Counted from the stretch's first letter, positions 1 to 9,136 are shown. The stretch is 64,000 nt of DNA from an uncultured Collinsella sp. (GCA_900544875.1 UQWS01000010.1:5265-69264); one strand, 5' to 3'. Translations and numbers: made by a program. Notes: generated by a model not told the origin, from the letters alone.

Positions 1-895
1 GAAGTTCGTGAGCCACGTCTGAGGTCAGGCGCTTCTCGTGTTTCATATCCTTCTCGAGCGAAGTGGCCATCTCATCGAATGTCTCGCCCAGTTGATCGAT
101 CTCGTCATCGCCGCGCAAGCCCGTACGAGCAGACAGATCGCCATCGCGAATTTGCTTGGCCGTGCTGGTAATACGGTGAATCGGCTTGGTGAGCATGCGC
201 GACACGAGTGATCCGATAACGACCGAAATGCAAACTGCAACAACCGCAGCAAGGGCCATGGCGTTAAAGGTCTTCTCCCTAAACGCAGAATCTGCCTTGG
301 TGAGCAAGGCATCGGAGCCGATGGCCCACAGCTTTACTTGTCCGACATGCTCGCCGGAAGACGTTATGATTTCGACGTTTGCAACGCTATCGGAGCCGGT
401 GGGAGCCGACGAGACCGGACTATGCAATGCTTTTTTCCCGCTCGAGCTGCTCGACGGCGATTCGTTCTCGCGCACATCGGCGGTCGCGCTTGCCGAAGGC
501 CATGAGTCGTCATAAACGACAACGCCTTTCTTGTTGACGACCTGCATACCCAAATCGTCGGACACCAAACTCGATGTCGCGACCGTACGTAGCTCGCCCG
601 CAGTCCAATTGCCGTTTTCCTCATACGACGTCGCAAGCTTTTCGGCAGCGGAATTTGCGATTTCGACGATATTGGAGCGCGTGTAATCCGAAAAGACCGT
701 GCCCCACACAACAGAGACCACGCCCACCAGCACCAATACCGTCATGAGCGATGTCAGAGCAAAAGCAAGTGCCATGCGCGAGGGATAGCTCATCGTTGGC
801 CTTGAATCGGAGCGAGGCGTGTTCCAACTAGCCTTGGAACCCGCCTCGCTCTCCTGCTTGTGCTTTTGTCCGATTTCAAAGCGCGCAGGTGTCAT
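1..895 (-). CDS. Sensor histidine kinase, 3' end cut by window edge
   Basis: Membrane sensor kinase of a two-component system, likely phosphorylating the regulator encoded just upstream. The 298 visible codons show an N-terminal tail, a first membrane segment at about 41-64, an extracytoplasmic region at about 65-210 with a Ser-rich stretch, a second membrane segment at about 212-233, a HAMP linker, and the start of the HisKA H-box (SDVAHEL, His296) at the very edge. The catalytic ATPase domain lies outside the window. The start chosen is the ATG 11 nt after the regulator's stop; an ATG at 793 is an alternative that removes 34 hydrophilic residues. The signal it senses cannot be told from this sequence. 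Confidence 0.88.
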   Translation of the reverse strand, partial: MTPARFEIGQKHKQESEAGSKASWNTPRSDSRPTMSYPSRMALAFALTSLMTVLVLVGVVSVVWGTVFSDYTRSNIVEIANSAAEKLATSYEENGNWTAGELRTVATSSLVSDDLGMQVVNKKGVVVYDDSWPSASATADVRENESPSSSSSGKKALHSPVSSAPTGSDSVANVEIITSSGEHVGQVKLWAIGSDALLTKADSAFREKTFNAMALAAVVAVCISVVIGSLVSRMLTKPIHRITSTAKQIRDGDLSARTGLRGDDEIDQLGETFDEMATSLEKDMKHEKRLTSDVAHEL

Positions 896-906
896 ATGTG
901 ATTTCC

Positions 907-1629
907 CTATTTCTCGTCCGACTTATCGGTCTTGGCCGGAGCCTCGAAGCGATAGCCGACACCATGAACGGTGTAGAGCCACTTGGGCTTCTTGGGATCA
1001 TCGCCCAGCTTGGCGCGAAGGTTCTTCACGTGGCTATCGATGGTGCGCTCATAGCCCTCAAAGTCGTACCCAAGCACCTTCTCGACCAGCTCCATACGGT
1101 TGTAGACACGGCCGGGATGACGAGCAAGCGTGGTGAGCAGCTTGAACTCGGAAGCCGTCAGATCGACTTCCTTGCCCTCGACCAAGATCTTGTGGCCCGA
1201 GATATCGATGACCAGATCGCCGAAGTCGAGTACCTCGACGGCTGGCTCGTCGGCCTGATGGGCACGGCGGAACAAAGCGCGAACGCGCGCGACAAGCTCG
1301 CGCGGCGAGAACGGCTTAATCAGATAGTCGTCGGCGCCGAGCTCAAGACCGATAATACGGTCCTCGATCTCGCCCTTGGCAGTCAGCATGATGATGGGGA
1401 CATCCGAGGTATCGCGAATGGTGCGGCAAACGCGCTCGCCGGGGATCTTGGGGAGCATAAGGTCGAGCACGACCAGGTCGAACTGATGCTTCTCGAACTC
1501 CTCGATCGCGGACTGGCCGTCGCCGACACCCACAACCCAGTAGCCTTCGCGCTCGAGATAGGCAGCGACGGCGTCACGGATTGCCTTCTCATCCTCGACC
1601 AGCAGAATCTTTTTTGCATCTGAAGCCAT
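907..1629 (-). CDS. OmpR/PhoB-family response regulator
   Basis: DNA-binding response regulator, 240 aa, the family's usual length. The receiver domain (about 6-118) has the acidic pair E12/D13, phospho-acceptor D56 (VVLDLMLP), T83 and K105 (IKPF). The C-terminal winged helix (about 130-230) ends in the expected hairpin (YTVHGVGYRF). It precedes the kinase with an 11-nt gap, so the two form one transcription unit, regulator first. The pair resembles the PhoP/MprA type, but the regulon cannot be inferred here. Confidence 0.93.
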   Translation of the reverse strand: MASDAKKILLVEDEKAIRDAVAAYLEREGYWVVGVGDGQSAIEEFEKHQFDLVVLDLMLPKIPGERVCRTIRDTSDVPIIMLTAKGEIEDRIIGLELGADDYLIKPFSPRELVARVRALFRRAHQADEPAVEVLDFGDLVIDISGHKILVEGKEVDLTASEFKLLTTLARHPGRVYNRMELVEKVLGYDFEGYERTIDSHVKNLRAKLGDDPKKPKWLYTVHGVGYRFEAPAKTDKSDEK

Positions 1630-1685
1630 AACACGGCCCCCCCTGTCTCAATCAGCTAAGAACAAGCCCATTTTAACGCACCTGA

Positions 1686-1724
1686 GCCCGCCGGATGCCA
1701 CTATGACGCGGCAGCTCGGCGGGC
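1686..1724 (-). terminator. Hairpin between Tat lipoprotein gene and regulator gene
   Basis: GCCCGCCG pairs with CGGCGGGC around a 23-nt loop that contains a further GATGCC/GGCAGC pairing. It lies upstream of the response regulator and downstream of the lipoprotein gene on the same strand. There is no clean U-run, so a terminator role is only probable. Confidence 0.4.
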
Positions 1725-1783
1725 GGTACTCACAATTACAACGCGTTTATTCCCCTGTTGGCGCCTTTTTAACCCCTCTAAGC

Positions 1784-2995
1784 TTAAAGAGAGAATAGGC
1801 GTGCGGTGACCGTCTCGGGTATACCCTGGCTGTTGCGCACCGTGGCGTACGTAAGAAATGAGTCCGATTTTCCCGCCGTAGCTGGATAATCGCCATATTC
1901 CAAAGCGCGGTCGGGCGACAGTAGCGAGCCATAGGTCTTGGCAGAGGTGTCGATGAGAAAATGCGATGCCTGTACCTTAACGAGATATTTATTCTTCTTG
2001 CCGGCAGCACATGCGAGTGGCTCGCGGGACAGGAAGAGGTATGGCCCTCCCTCATTACCGATATACGTGCCCATGTTGCCCAGGCTGCCCACGCCACTAT
2101 AGGTCGCCTCGATAGAAAACACGAAGGTATCGCCCATATATACGGCCTCGAAAGGCGAGACTGACGAGGGAAGGACTAGCTGGGCACGTTTGGTGTTGTT
2201 GCCATCGGTCAGATCGATTGCCGTTATGCCGTAGTAGACGCCCTCGTCGTTGCGGACACGCGGCGAGATGGTCAAAATGCCGTCGCTCACGCGCGGGGCC
2301 GACGCAAAGCGGCCCGTCGATTTCCAAATTGTCTCGGCCTTGGATTCATCAAGCGAGCGACGATAGCAAAACGAATCACTACTCGTTTTATTGCCGCCTG
2401 CCGAAGGCATTTTATACCAGATGGCTGATGACCCGAACGCCGTAAACAGTGGCGGATCGTAGTCCTTGCCACCTCGATCGAGCTCAACCACGTCGCCAGA
2501 GAGCGAAGCGCCCGACAGATTTTGAGCGTAGAGCTTCCACGATGAACTGGCAAAGTTCATCTCAACCCACGCAAACACGCCGTCGCCGGCACGGACATCG
2601 TAAAAAGCATATCCCGTGCCCTCGATAGGATTCTCAATTAATGTGGTAAGCGAGCCATCGCCCAGGTTGAGCACGCCGAGCGTGTTGGCGTGCAGTGCCG
2701 ATGCGGGCGCCATCATTGCCGCAGCATAGTCACCATCGCAGTAGTACAGCAACGTGCCCAGCGGCAGCGTCCACGATGCCGCCGGCTCAAGATCGATGTC
2801 AACTGCCTCGTACTCATCAGTGATCGAGACAATCTTCGAATCGTCCTTGATAACCTGCGGCTCGCCAGCGGCATCATCACTGGTGCCTGTTTTTTTCGAA
2901 CATCCGGCAAGCACCGTGGCAGCGCCCGCGGCAGCTCCACCGAGCACAAAGCCGCGGCGCGATATTCCGTTCTTGATGTGGTCGGCGATACCCAT
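1784..2995 (-). CDS. Tat-exported lipoprotein, function unknown
   Basis: Predicted secreted lipoprotein of 403 aa. The N-terminus has a twin-arginine motif (SRRGFV, Arg13-Arg14), a hydrophobic Ala/Gly stretch and a lipobox (VLAGC, Cys32), so it should be exported folded and lipid-anchored outside the membrane. The remainder has repeated short beta-type segments (for example SDGILTISPRV and GDGVFAWVEMN) that suggest a beta-propeller, with no catalytic motif I recognise. The start chosen is the ATG at 2995, which overlaps the stop of the upstream gene as TAATG; a longer frame to 3049 would put a basic tail before the Tat motif. It is likely translationally coupled to the TSCPD gene. Confidence 0.82.
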   Translation of the reverse strand: MGIADHIKNGISRRGFVLGGAAAGAATVLAGCSKKTGTSDDAAGEPQVIKDDSKIVSITDEYEAVDIDLEPAASWTLPLGTLLYYCDGDYAAAMMAPASALHANTLGVLNLGDGSLTTLIENPIEGTGYAFYDVRAGDGVFAWVEMNFASSSWKLYAQNLSGASLSGDVVELDRGGKDYDPPLFTAFGSSAIWYKMPSAGGNKTSSDSFCYRRSLDESKAETIWKSTGRFASAPRVSDGILTISPRVRNDEGVYYGITAIDLTDGNNTKRAQLVLPSSVSPFEAVYMGDTFVFSIEATYSGVGSLGNMGTYIGNEGGPYLFLSREPLACAAGKKNKYLVKVQASHFLIDTSAKTYGSLLSPDRALEYGDYPATAGKSDSFLTYATVRNSQGIPETVTARLFSL

Positions 2996-3258
2996 TAGGC
3001 GATCTCGGCGCGAGCGGCCTCGATAGCGCGCGTAAGCTGATCGGCGCAAGAGGTCTTCTTCATGCCGCAGGTATTGCCGGCAAGAACCTCGATCACACGG
3101 TCGGCAGGAGCGCCCTCGACCAGTTTGGAGATGGCCTTGAGGTTGCCATCGCAGCCGCCGGTAAACTCAACGCCCAGCACCTTGCTGCCATCGTCAGAGA
3201 GATTGAGGTGAATATTGCGAGAGCATACACCCTGCGGCTTGTAATCAAACGAAATCAT
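2995..3258 (-). CDS. TSCPD domain protein (TIGR03905 type)
   Basis: Small 87-aa cytosolic protein matching the short TSCPD family: conserved cysteines at VCSRNI, GGCDGN, NTCGMK and TSCADQ, and the motif VEFTGGCDGNLKAI. TSCPD domains also occur at the C-terminus of some ribonucleotide reductases; the stand-alone form has no defined reaction. Its stop overlaps the start of the Tat lipoprotein gene by one base. Confidence 0.8.
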   Translation of the reverse strand: MISFDYKPQGVCSRNIHLNLSDDGSKVLGVEFTGGCDGNLKAISKLVEGAPADRVIEVLAGNTCGMKKTSCADQLTRAIEAARAEIA

Positions 3259-3321
3259 GCGATCCCCTCTCAGAATGTTATTCGAGACGACTATTATCCC
3301 CGTCTTTCCCTAAATGCAACG

Positions 3322-3362
3322 AGGCGCTTTGCCGGCAACACACATTACCAGCAAAGCGCCCT
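3322..3362 (-). terminator. Hairpin downstream of purB
   Basis: AGGCGCTTTGC pairs with GCAAAGCGCCCT just beyond the purB stop. It lacks a strong U-run on the purB strand, so termination efficiency is uncertain. Confidence 0.5.
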
Positions 3363-3386
3363 AAAAAGCTAACGTTATGCCCGAAC

Positions 3387-4733
3387 CTACTCGAAGCTCA
3401 GCTGCTCCAGACGATCGAAGACCGTGTCGATGCGGGTGAGGAAGTCCCACGGATTAAAGATCTCGTCGAGCTTCTCCTGGCTGACGGTGCAGCGCGGATC
3501 AGCCTCGAGACGCTCCTTAAAGGTGGGACCGGAGACGCAATCCTGCACCTCGTGCCAGGTAGCCATGGCGTTTTCCTGCACGATCGCATAGGCATCTTCG
3601 CGGGTGATGCCCGTATCGACGAGGGCCAGCAGGACCTTGGAGGAGAAGATGAGACCGCGAGTCTTGTTGAGGTTGGCCATCATGCGAGCCGGATACAGCT
3701 GCAGGCCGTCGATAACGCGAATGAGACACTGGAACATGTGGTCGAGCGCGATGAAGCTATCGGCCTGGGCGACGCGCTCGGCAGAGGAGTGCGAAATGTC
3801 GCGCTCGTGCCACAGGGCGACATTGTCGAAGGCGACCTGGGCGTTGGACTTCACGATGCGCGACAGGCCGCAGACCTTCTCCATGGTGATCGGGTTGCGC
3901 TTGTGCGGCATGGCGGAGCTGCCCTTTTGACCCTTGCGGAACGGCTCCTCGGCCTCGAGCGTATCGGTCTTCTGCAGATTGCGAACCTCGGTAGCGATGC
4001 GCTCGCAGGTGGCCGCCGTGGTGGCGAGGACGCCGGCGAGGTAGGCATGATGGTCGCGGGAGATGACCTGCGTGGACAGCGGGTCGTGGACCAGACCCAG
4101 GTGCTCGCAGACGTACTCCTCGACAAACGGCTCGATGGAGCTGTACGTGCCGACCGCGCCCGAGATGGCACCGAAGGCAACGTTCTTGCGGGCATCCTCA
4201 AGACGATCCAGATCGCGCTTGAGCTCCCAGGCCCAAGAGCCAAACTTCATGCCGAAGGTCATCGGCTCGGCGTGGATGCCATGAGTGCGGCCGGCACAGA
4301 GCGTATTGCGCTCCTCAAAGGCGCGACGCTTGCAAATCTCGCCGAGCTTCTTGACGTCCTCGATGATCAAGTCGCAGGCCTGGGTGAGCTGGTAGCACAG
4401 AGCCGTGTCGCCCAGATCGGAGCTGGTCATGCCATAGTGAACCCAGCGGCTGGGCTTGGGGTCGCCCTCGGGCACATCGGCGTCGATGTACTCCTTCATG
4501 TTGGTAAGGAAGGCAATAACGTCGTGGCGCGTGACTTCCTCGATCTCGTCGACCTTTGCCTTCTCAAAGTTGGCGTGGTCGCGGATCCACTGGGCTTCGT
4601 CTTTAGAAATGCCGATCTTACCGAGCTCCGCCTGGGCCTCGCAGGCCAGAACCTCGATCTCCTGCCAAATGGCGTACTTGTTCTCGAGGGAGAAGATGTG
4701 TCCCATCTCCGGGCGGGTATAGCGATCGATCAT
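3387..4733 (-). CDS. purB: Adenylosuccinate lyase
   Basis: Cytosolic enzyme of purine synthesis that cleaves SAICAR to AICAR and adenylosuccinate to AMP, releasing fumarate. The 448-aa product has the fumarase/aspartase-superfamily signature GSSAMPHKRNP and the segment TSSDLGDTA. The start chosen is the ATG at 4733, preceded by AAGGAG at good spacing; a longer frame to 4799 lacks a ribosome site and adds a non-conserved tail. It stands alone here, while purA and purD lie near 47-49 kb. Confidence 0.96.
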   Translation of the reverse strand: MIDRYTRPEMGHIFSLENKYAIWQEIEVLACEAQAELGKIGISKDEAQWIRDHANFEKAKVDEIEEVTRHDVIAFLTNMKEYIDADVPEGDPKPSRWVHYGMTSSDLGDTALCYQLTQACDLIIEDVKKLGEICKRRAFEERNTLCAGRTHGIHAEPMTFGMKFGSWAWELKRDLDRLEDARKNVAFGAISGAVGTYSSIEPFVEEYVCEHLGLVHDPLSTQVISRDHHAYLAGVLATTAATCERIATEVRNLQKTDTLEAEEPFRKGQKGSSAMPHKRNPITMEKVCGLSRIVKSNAQVAFDNVALWHERDISHSSAERVAQADSFIALDHMFQCLIRVIDGLQLYPARMMANLNKTRGLIFSSKVLLALVDTGITREDAYAIVQENAMATWHEVQDCVSGPTFKERLEADPRCTVSQEKLDEIFNPWDFLTRIDTVFDRLEQLSFE

Positions 4734-4835
4734 AGCGGCTCCTTTTTGGTTATTGGCACGTTGGTCGTAACCCAACCATTGTACCGTGCGCAGGTGCAAG
4801 TATGGGCAGCAGGCATGAACCTAACATTTTGGAAT

Positions 4836-4972
4836 TGGAGCGGGCATGGGGACATCCGCGTATTTGCTTCGCAAATCCGCACCGGCTGCGGTCGCCTATC
4901 GGCGACCTTGCCTGCTCGCTATAAACGCTTCGCGTTTATTTAACGCTCGCACCCTGTCGGGTTCGAGTCCCG
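4836..4972 (+). repeat. tRNA-tail palindromic element, copy A
   Basis: A 137-bp block lying 3' of tRNA-Gly. It starts with TGGAGCGGGCA (4836-4846), an exact copy in the same orientation of the tRNA-Gly tail at 5027-5037. It then holds three consecutive hairpins at 4862-4876 (ATTTGC/GCAAAT), 4890-4907 (GGTCGCC/GGCGACC) and 4921-4939 (ATAAACG/CGTTTAT), and ends with a plus-strand T-arm CGGGTTCGAGTCCCG (4958-4972). A homologous block lies at 42585-42733. The part from 4734 to 4835 holds only the purB upstream region. Confidence 0.7.
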
Positions 4973-4987
4973 GCACTTTATTGAAAA

Positions 4988-5016
4988 AGGCACAGTAACG
5001 AAACGTTACCGTGCCT
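4988..5016 (-). terminator. Terminator of tRNA-Gly
   Basis: AGGCACAGTAACG pairs with CGTTACCGTGCCT (one mismatch) around a 3-nt loop. On the minus strand it is followed by TTTTTC, so it is a good intrinsic terminator directly after the tRNA. Confidence 0.85.
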
Positions 5017-5026
5017 GAAATTCGAA

Positions 5027-5101
5027 TGGAGCGGGCAACGGGACTCGAACCCGCGAGTGTCAGCTTGGGAAGCTGATGCCTTACCACTTGGCGATGCCCG
5101 C
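5027..5101 (-). tRNA. tRNA-Gly(CCC)
   Basis: A 75-nt cloverleaf including the encoded CCA. The acceptor stem is GCGGGCA/TGCCCGC, the T-arm is GCGGG TTCGAGT CCCGT, and the anticodon loop TTCCCAA gives anticodon CCC. It is followed by a clear terminator and preceded by a sigma-70-type promoter. Confidence 0.96.
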
Positions 5102-5114
5102 ATATGTGGGGGAT

Positions 5115-5144
5115 AGTATAACGCGGTTGTCTTGTTCGATACAA
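5115..5144 (-). promoter_or_regulatory. Promoter of tRNA-Gly
   Basis: On the minus strand: -35 TTGTAT (5144-5139), an 18-bp spacer, and -10 TATACT (5120-5115), placed 14 nt before the mature tRNA 5' end. Confidence 0.7.
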
Positions 5145-5398
5145 GGGTGGCGATGCTTGTTTTAGCTGTGGAGATTCGTTTGAAAATCGCGTCAATTGTG
5201 GAGACGAGGACCTTTGACTTCCTGTTCACCTTATCTTCTACCTGCGCTTTTGCTTGATTGTTGTATTTGAGCTCAATTTGTCAGGAATTGGGCAAGCTTT
5301 TGGTCAGGCTCCGGTACTTACCCGCATGAACCTCGGGGGTAGCCTCATCCTACGCGTCGCAGCCTCCCCGTGCGGCGCACGAGGGATAAGGAGCAGCC

Positions 5399-8300
5399 AT
5401 GTCCAACGCACCCACGCACTCTGTCCACAGCGCAATCGCAACAGGTCCGCTGCTCCTGCTCCTCTTCCTGCTTTTCGGCTGCCTGGCACCGGGAGCCGCA
5501 TTTGCCGTCGATGGCTACGACCAGCTCGGCTTCCGCACTATCAGCGATGATTGTGGGCCCTTCTTTATCGGCAAGTATGAAGCTCAAGACGCCTCGATTG
5601 CCTACTGCATGAACCAGGAGCGTCCCGGCCCCACCAAGCCGGGCGGCCCATGGCTCAACTTTGATCAAGGCTGGGTGTGGCTCGACGACGAGTTCGCAGC
5701 AATCGTTTGTCACGGATATCCTACCGCCACGTCGTTTGGCGGTTACCATCTTTCACCCGATCGCGCCCGCGCCGCCACCCAGCTTGCCGTATGGATGCTC
5801 AACGGCACTACCCATGTCGACGGCACCTACTCCTACACGACCGCTCAGGGCAAAACCAAGAGCGGGCACTTTACCGCCGACGATGAAGTCGTGGCGGCTG
5901 CGCGGTGGCTCCACGACAGCGCAAAATCAGGAAGCATCAAAGCCGCTCCGCACCGCGCGCGACGCTATCTAGGAACCGTATCGGGCGGCAGCAGACGTCA
6001 AGACATGCTCTATGTACTGCCGGCGGTCTCTGTTTTCTTCCAAAAGCAGCCTGCGAACACTGTTATTACCAGCGGAAACAATACCTATCAGTTTACCGGG
6101 GCAACATTCGATGTTTTTGAGAGCGCCAGCGGCGCGCGTGTCGGCACCATCCAGATGGACGGCAACGGTCAAGCGCAGGCAGCACTTCTGCCCAACACGG
6201 CATACTACCTAGTTGAGACAACAGCGCCAGCTGGTTATATCCCCCTGCACGATCGCATTGCCTTTACCACGACGGATAACGGCGGATACGTCACCATTGA
6301 TGAACAACCCGGCACCATTACCTTGCGCATTGTAAAGCTCGACGCCGCAACGAATGCAGGCCCCCAAGTTGGGGCTTCGCTCGCAGGAGCAGAATTCGTG
6401 TGCGTATCGCAATCAACCCCTGGATGGACACAAACTCTCAGGACCGATGAAAGCGGTCGAGCTACCCTCACCGATGTCCCCCTGGGAACCTTTACCATCT
6501 ATGAATCGAAGGCGCCCGAGGGCTATTTACCCTCCGGTGACAGTTGGTCTTACACCGTTGGAGCCGACCAACTCGGCGATTCAAGCGTGGTCGAGATCGA
6601 ATCTCGCGTTTCCGATATCCCCATTGCGTTTGACCTTGAGATTTCCAAATTCAAGGACTACGGCAATAGCGATCAATCCGGCCTGGAGCAGCCGGCAGGA
6701 GATGTTGTCTTTGAGGTTGTCAGTAACAGCTCTCAGCAGGTTGTTGGCACACTGACTACAAACATCTATGGCTTTGCCTCCACCAAAGACCAGCCCGAAG
6801 CATGGTTCGGCACAGGCAAGCGACCAGCCGGTGTCCACGGAGCCGTCCCATACGACCGCGCCGGCTACACGGTTCGTGAGGTTCCGGAAACCGTCCCCGA
6901 GGGTTTTAAACGTGCGGGGGAATGGACCGTCGAGGCCAATCAGATTTCCGACGGCGCCGAGCTTCAATATATCGTGGACAACCACGCTCTGTCGACGCAT
7001 CTCCAGATTGTAAAACGCGATGCCCAAACAGGCGCTTCTGTTCCCCTAGCCGGATTCACCTTCCAACTCCTCGACAGCAATCACAAACCTGTCTCACAAA
7101 CATGCTGGTATCCAGCACATAACGTAATGGACACCTTTACGACTGACGCGACCGGCACCGTCACACTGCCCGAATCGCTCGTGCCGGGCACCTATTATGT
7201 ACGCGAAACCTCGGCCAAAGAGCCCTATCTTGTCGGCGGAGAGATCGAGGTAAACATACCCGCCGATATAAACCTAACGCCCGTTGCAATCGTCTCGTAT
7301 TATGACCGCGCCGCGACCGGAAACATCAGGATCGTTAAAACCGATGCCGTAGACGGCAGCAGCCTCGCGGGCGCCATCTTTGAGATCCGTGCCTCAGGTG
7401 ATATCGTGCGCCCCGACGGTAGCATTGCCGCGCTCGACGGTGAGACTGTCGCTACCGTCACGACGGATGAAACTGGAGAAGCACGCGCGGACGACCTCCC
7501 GCTGGGATCTGGCACCGCACGCTACGAGGTTGTCGAGACTCAAGCGCCGACCGGCTTCTTACTCGACCGGACGCACCATATCGTCGACCTTACCTATGCC
7601 GACCAGAAAACACCCGTTGTGGAAGCACGGCTTAACGTATCCGACGATTACACCAAGGTTGATATCTCCAAGGTCGATGCAAGCGGAGAGCAGGAAGTGA
7701 AAGGCGCACAGCTCACCTTATATGGTCCCGATAAAACCGAAATAGACTCCTGGACCTCATCCGACAAGCCGCACCGCATCGAACATCTTGCACCCGGCAC
7801 CTACTCGTTGCGCGAAACGATGTCGCCGCGGACCTATGACCTTGCCGAGGAGATAACGTTTGAAATAAAGGATACGGGAGAAGTCCAATCCGTCACGATG
7901 AAGGATGCGCCCATCGAGATCAAAGGACAGGTCGACAAGCGTCAGGAACTTGTCCAACCTATCGGGAAGGGTCTGTTGGCTAACGGCGATGGAAAAAACC
8001 GCGCCGCGATGCAAACCAATACGGATGGGCTTTTCTCCTATACCATCGATGCTCGAAACGATTCCGCTACTTGGGTTGATGAGTTTACGATTACCGATGA
8101 TCTTGAGTGCGCCAAAGACGGCACGGCGAGATTCGTCTCAATCGAAACCCCCGTCGCCATCGGCGACCTCAACGGTCTGTGCAACGTGTGGTATCGCACG
8201 ACGCCGTTGGACTCGACAGACGTCGATGAGCCGGCAAACGCGACGCTTGACGATGGGCACGAAAATCCTTGGCTTGAGTCCGACGAAGTAAAAGAGAGCC

Positions 8301-8830
8301 TGGGTGAAGATTGCCGCCTCGTCGATTACGACGGCTGGCACCTCTGGAAGGCGGATGTCTCGACCACGGAATCCGCCACACTCGAGGCGAAAGAACTCGA
8401 CCTTGCATCCAATACCGTCGTGACGGGCATTCGCATTGAATACGGTGCGGTAGCCGCCGACTTTACGACTCGAAGCGATACGGATTCTTGGACCCGCGAT
8501 GATCTCAAAGATGAGCACGACGACCTTGACGATGCCAAAGCAATCCTTGGCACAGATGCTCGGGGCGCAGTCGTGCACATGCAGGCAACGTCGGCTTACA
8601 CACCCCAAACTGCACTCACCAACAGCGCACGCGTCGATCTTTGCCGCAACGGCGGCGGCGATAAACTTGAGTCACATGACGAGGACAGTGTCATTCAACG
8701 CTGTACCCTACCGCGGGACCTACCGGCAACAGGATCAGCTCCCATCGCCGCCTGCATCACCGCGCTCCTGACCTCGGGTGCCGCAGCCCTATGGTTCGCT
8801 CGCCTTAGGTCAATCCCAAAGAAGCGCTAG
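5399..8830 (+). CDS. Thioester-domain, SpaA-repeat, LPATG-anchored surface adhesin
   Basis: Cell-wall-anchored surface protein of 1143 aa. It has a Sec signal (hydrophobic 17-36, ending AFA). An N-terminal thioester domain carries the paired motifs YC (Tyr69-Cys70) and TQLAVW (Thr127-Trp132); in this family the Cys and Gln form an internal thioester that can bond covalently to host protein. About six tandem SpaA/prealbumin-like domains follow (about 205-860), each with an E-x-APxGY-like element (VETTAPAGY, YESKAPEGY, VETQAPTGF) and isopeptide-type lysines. A DUF-like stalk and the sortase signal LPATG (1108-1112), a membrane segment and a KKR tail close it. The ribosome site AAGGAG lies 6 nt before the start. 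No sortase gene is in the window. Ligand unknown. Confidence 0.9.
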   Translation: MSNAPTHSVHSAIATGPLLLLLFLLFGCLAPGAAFAVDGYDQLGFRTISDDCGPFFIGKYEAQDASIAYCMNQERPGPTKPGGPWLNFDQGWVWLDDEFAAIVCHGYPTATSFGGYHLSPDRARAATQLAVWMLNGTTHVDGTYSYTTAQGKTKSGHFTADDEVVAAARWLHDSAKSGSIKAAPHRARRYLGTVSGGSRRQDMLYVLPAVSVFFQKQPANTVITSGNNTYQFTGATFDVFESASGARVGTIQMDGNGQAQAALLPNTAYYLVETTAPAGYIPLHDRIAFTTTDNGGYVTIDEQPGTITLRIVKLDAATNAGPQVGASLAGAEFVCVSQSTPGWTQTLRTDESGRATLTDVPLGTFTIYESKAPEGYLPSGDSWSYTVGADQLGDSSVVEIESRVSDIPIAFDLEISKFKDYGNSDQSGLEQPAGDVVFEVVSNSSQQVVGTLTTNIYGFASTKDQPEAWFGTGKRPAGVHGAVPYDRAGYTVREVPETVPEGFKRAGEWTVEANQISDGAELQYIVDNHALSTHLQIVKRDAQTGASVPLAGFTFQLLDSNHKPVSQTCWYPAHNVMDTFTTDATGTVTLPESLVPGTYYVRETSAKEPYLVGGEIEVNIPADINLTPVAIVSYYDRAATGNIRIVKTDAVDGSSLAGAIFEIRASGDIVRPDGSIAALDGETVATVTTDETGEARADDLPLGSGTARYEVVETQAPTGFLLDRTHHIVDLTYADQKTPVVEARLNVSDDYTKVDISKVDASGEQEVKGAQLTLYGPDKTEIDSWTSSDKPHRIEHLAPGTYSLRETMSPRTYDLAEEITFEIKDTGEVQSVTMKDAPIEIKGQVDKRQELVQPIGKGLLANGDGKNRAAMQTNTDGLFSYTIDARNDSATWVDEFTITDDLECAKDGTARFVSIETPVAIGDLNGLCNVWYRTTPLDSTDVDEPANATLDDGHENPWLESDEVKESLGEDCRLVDYDGWHLWKADVSTTESATLEAKELDLASNTVVTGIRIEYGAVAADFTTRSDTDSWTRDDLKDEHDDLDDAKAILGTDARGAVVHMQATSAYTPQTALTNSARVDLCRNGGGDKLESHDEDSVIQRCTLPRDLPATGSAPIAACITALLTSGAAALWFARLRSIPKKR

Positions 8831-8839
8831 CGCGATGAA

Positions 8840-8875
8840 AAAGCGGGCGAGCCAGTCCCCCGGCTCGCCCGCTTT
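8840..8875 (+). terminator. Convergent terminator after adhesin
   Basis: A 14-bp perfect stem AAAGCGGGCGAGCC / GGCTCGCCCGCTTT followed by TTTC-type sequence. It sits between two converging genes and can serve both strands. Confidence 0.85.
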
Positions 8876-8896
8876 CAATCATTTAAATCGCCGCAT

Positions 8897-9115
8897 CTAC
8901 TCTGCAGAGTAAGATCCACCATCAACGATTGCTTGCTCGGACTCAGGAATCCCATCGGCGCCCGTGCTCTGTTCTTGCTCAACCTCTTCGCTGATTGCGG
9001 AGGCGGGGGTCGAGCCCTTCGCACCCACGATGTAGGCAGCCCCAAATCCTAACGCAATGGCAATCAAGGTCAAAATCACGTAGACAGGCCAATGGCGCTT
9101 AATATACGAAAACAC
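8897..9115 (-). CDS. Small single-pass membrane protein
   Basis: 72 aa: a short basic start, one membrane segment at about 10-30 (VYVILTLIAIALGFGAAYIVG), then an acidic tail predicted outside or disordered. It follows the M28-like gene by 21 nt on the same strand and probably shares its transcript. I recognise no family; the pairing suggests a membrane partner, which is inference only. Confidence 0.6.
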   Translation of the reverse strand: MFSYIKRHWPVYVILTLIAIALGFGAAYIVGAKGSTPASAISEEVEQEQSTGADGIPESEQAIVDGGSYSAE

Positions 9116-9136
9116 GTTGACTCCTTAGAGCTCCGT

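Noticed and set aside
4950..4980. A complete second tRNA ending in the T-arm of element A
   Set aside because: There is no acceptor partner, D-arm or anticodon arm upstream; only the T-arm is present.
5254..5550. Possible small gene upstream of the adhesin
   Set aside because: It overlaps the adhesin start in another frame, lacks a ribosome site, and has no recognisable motif.
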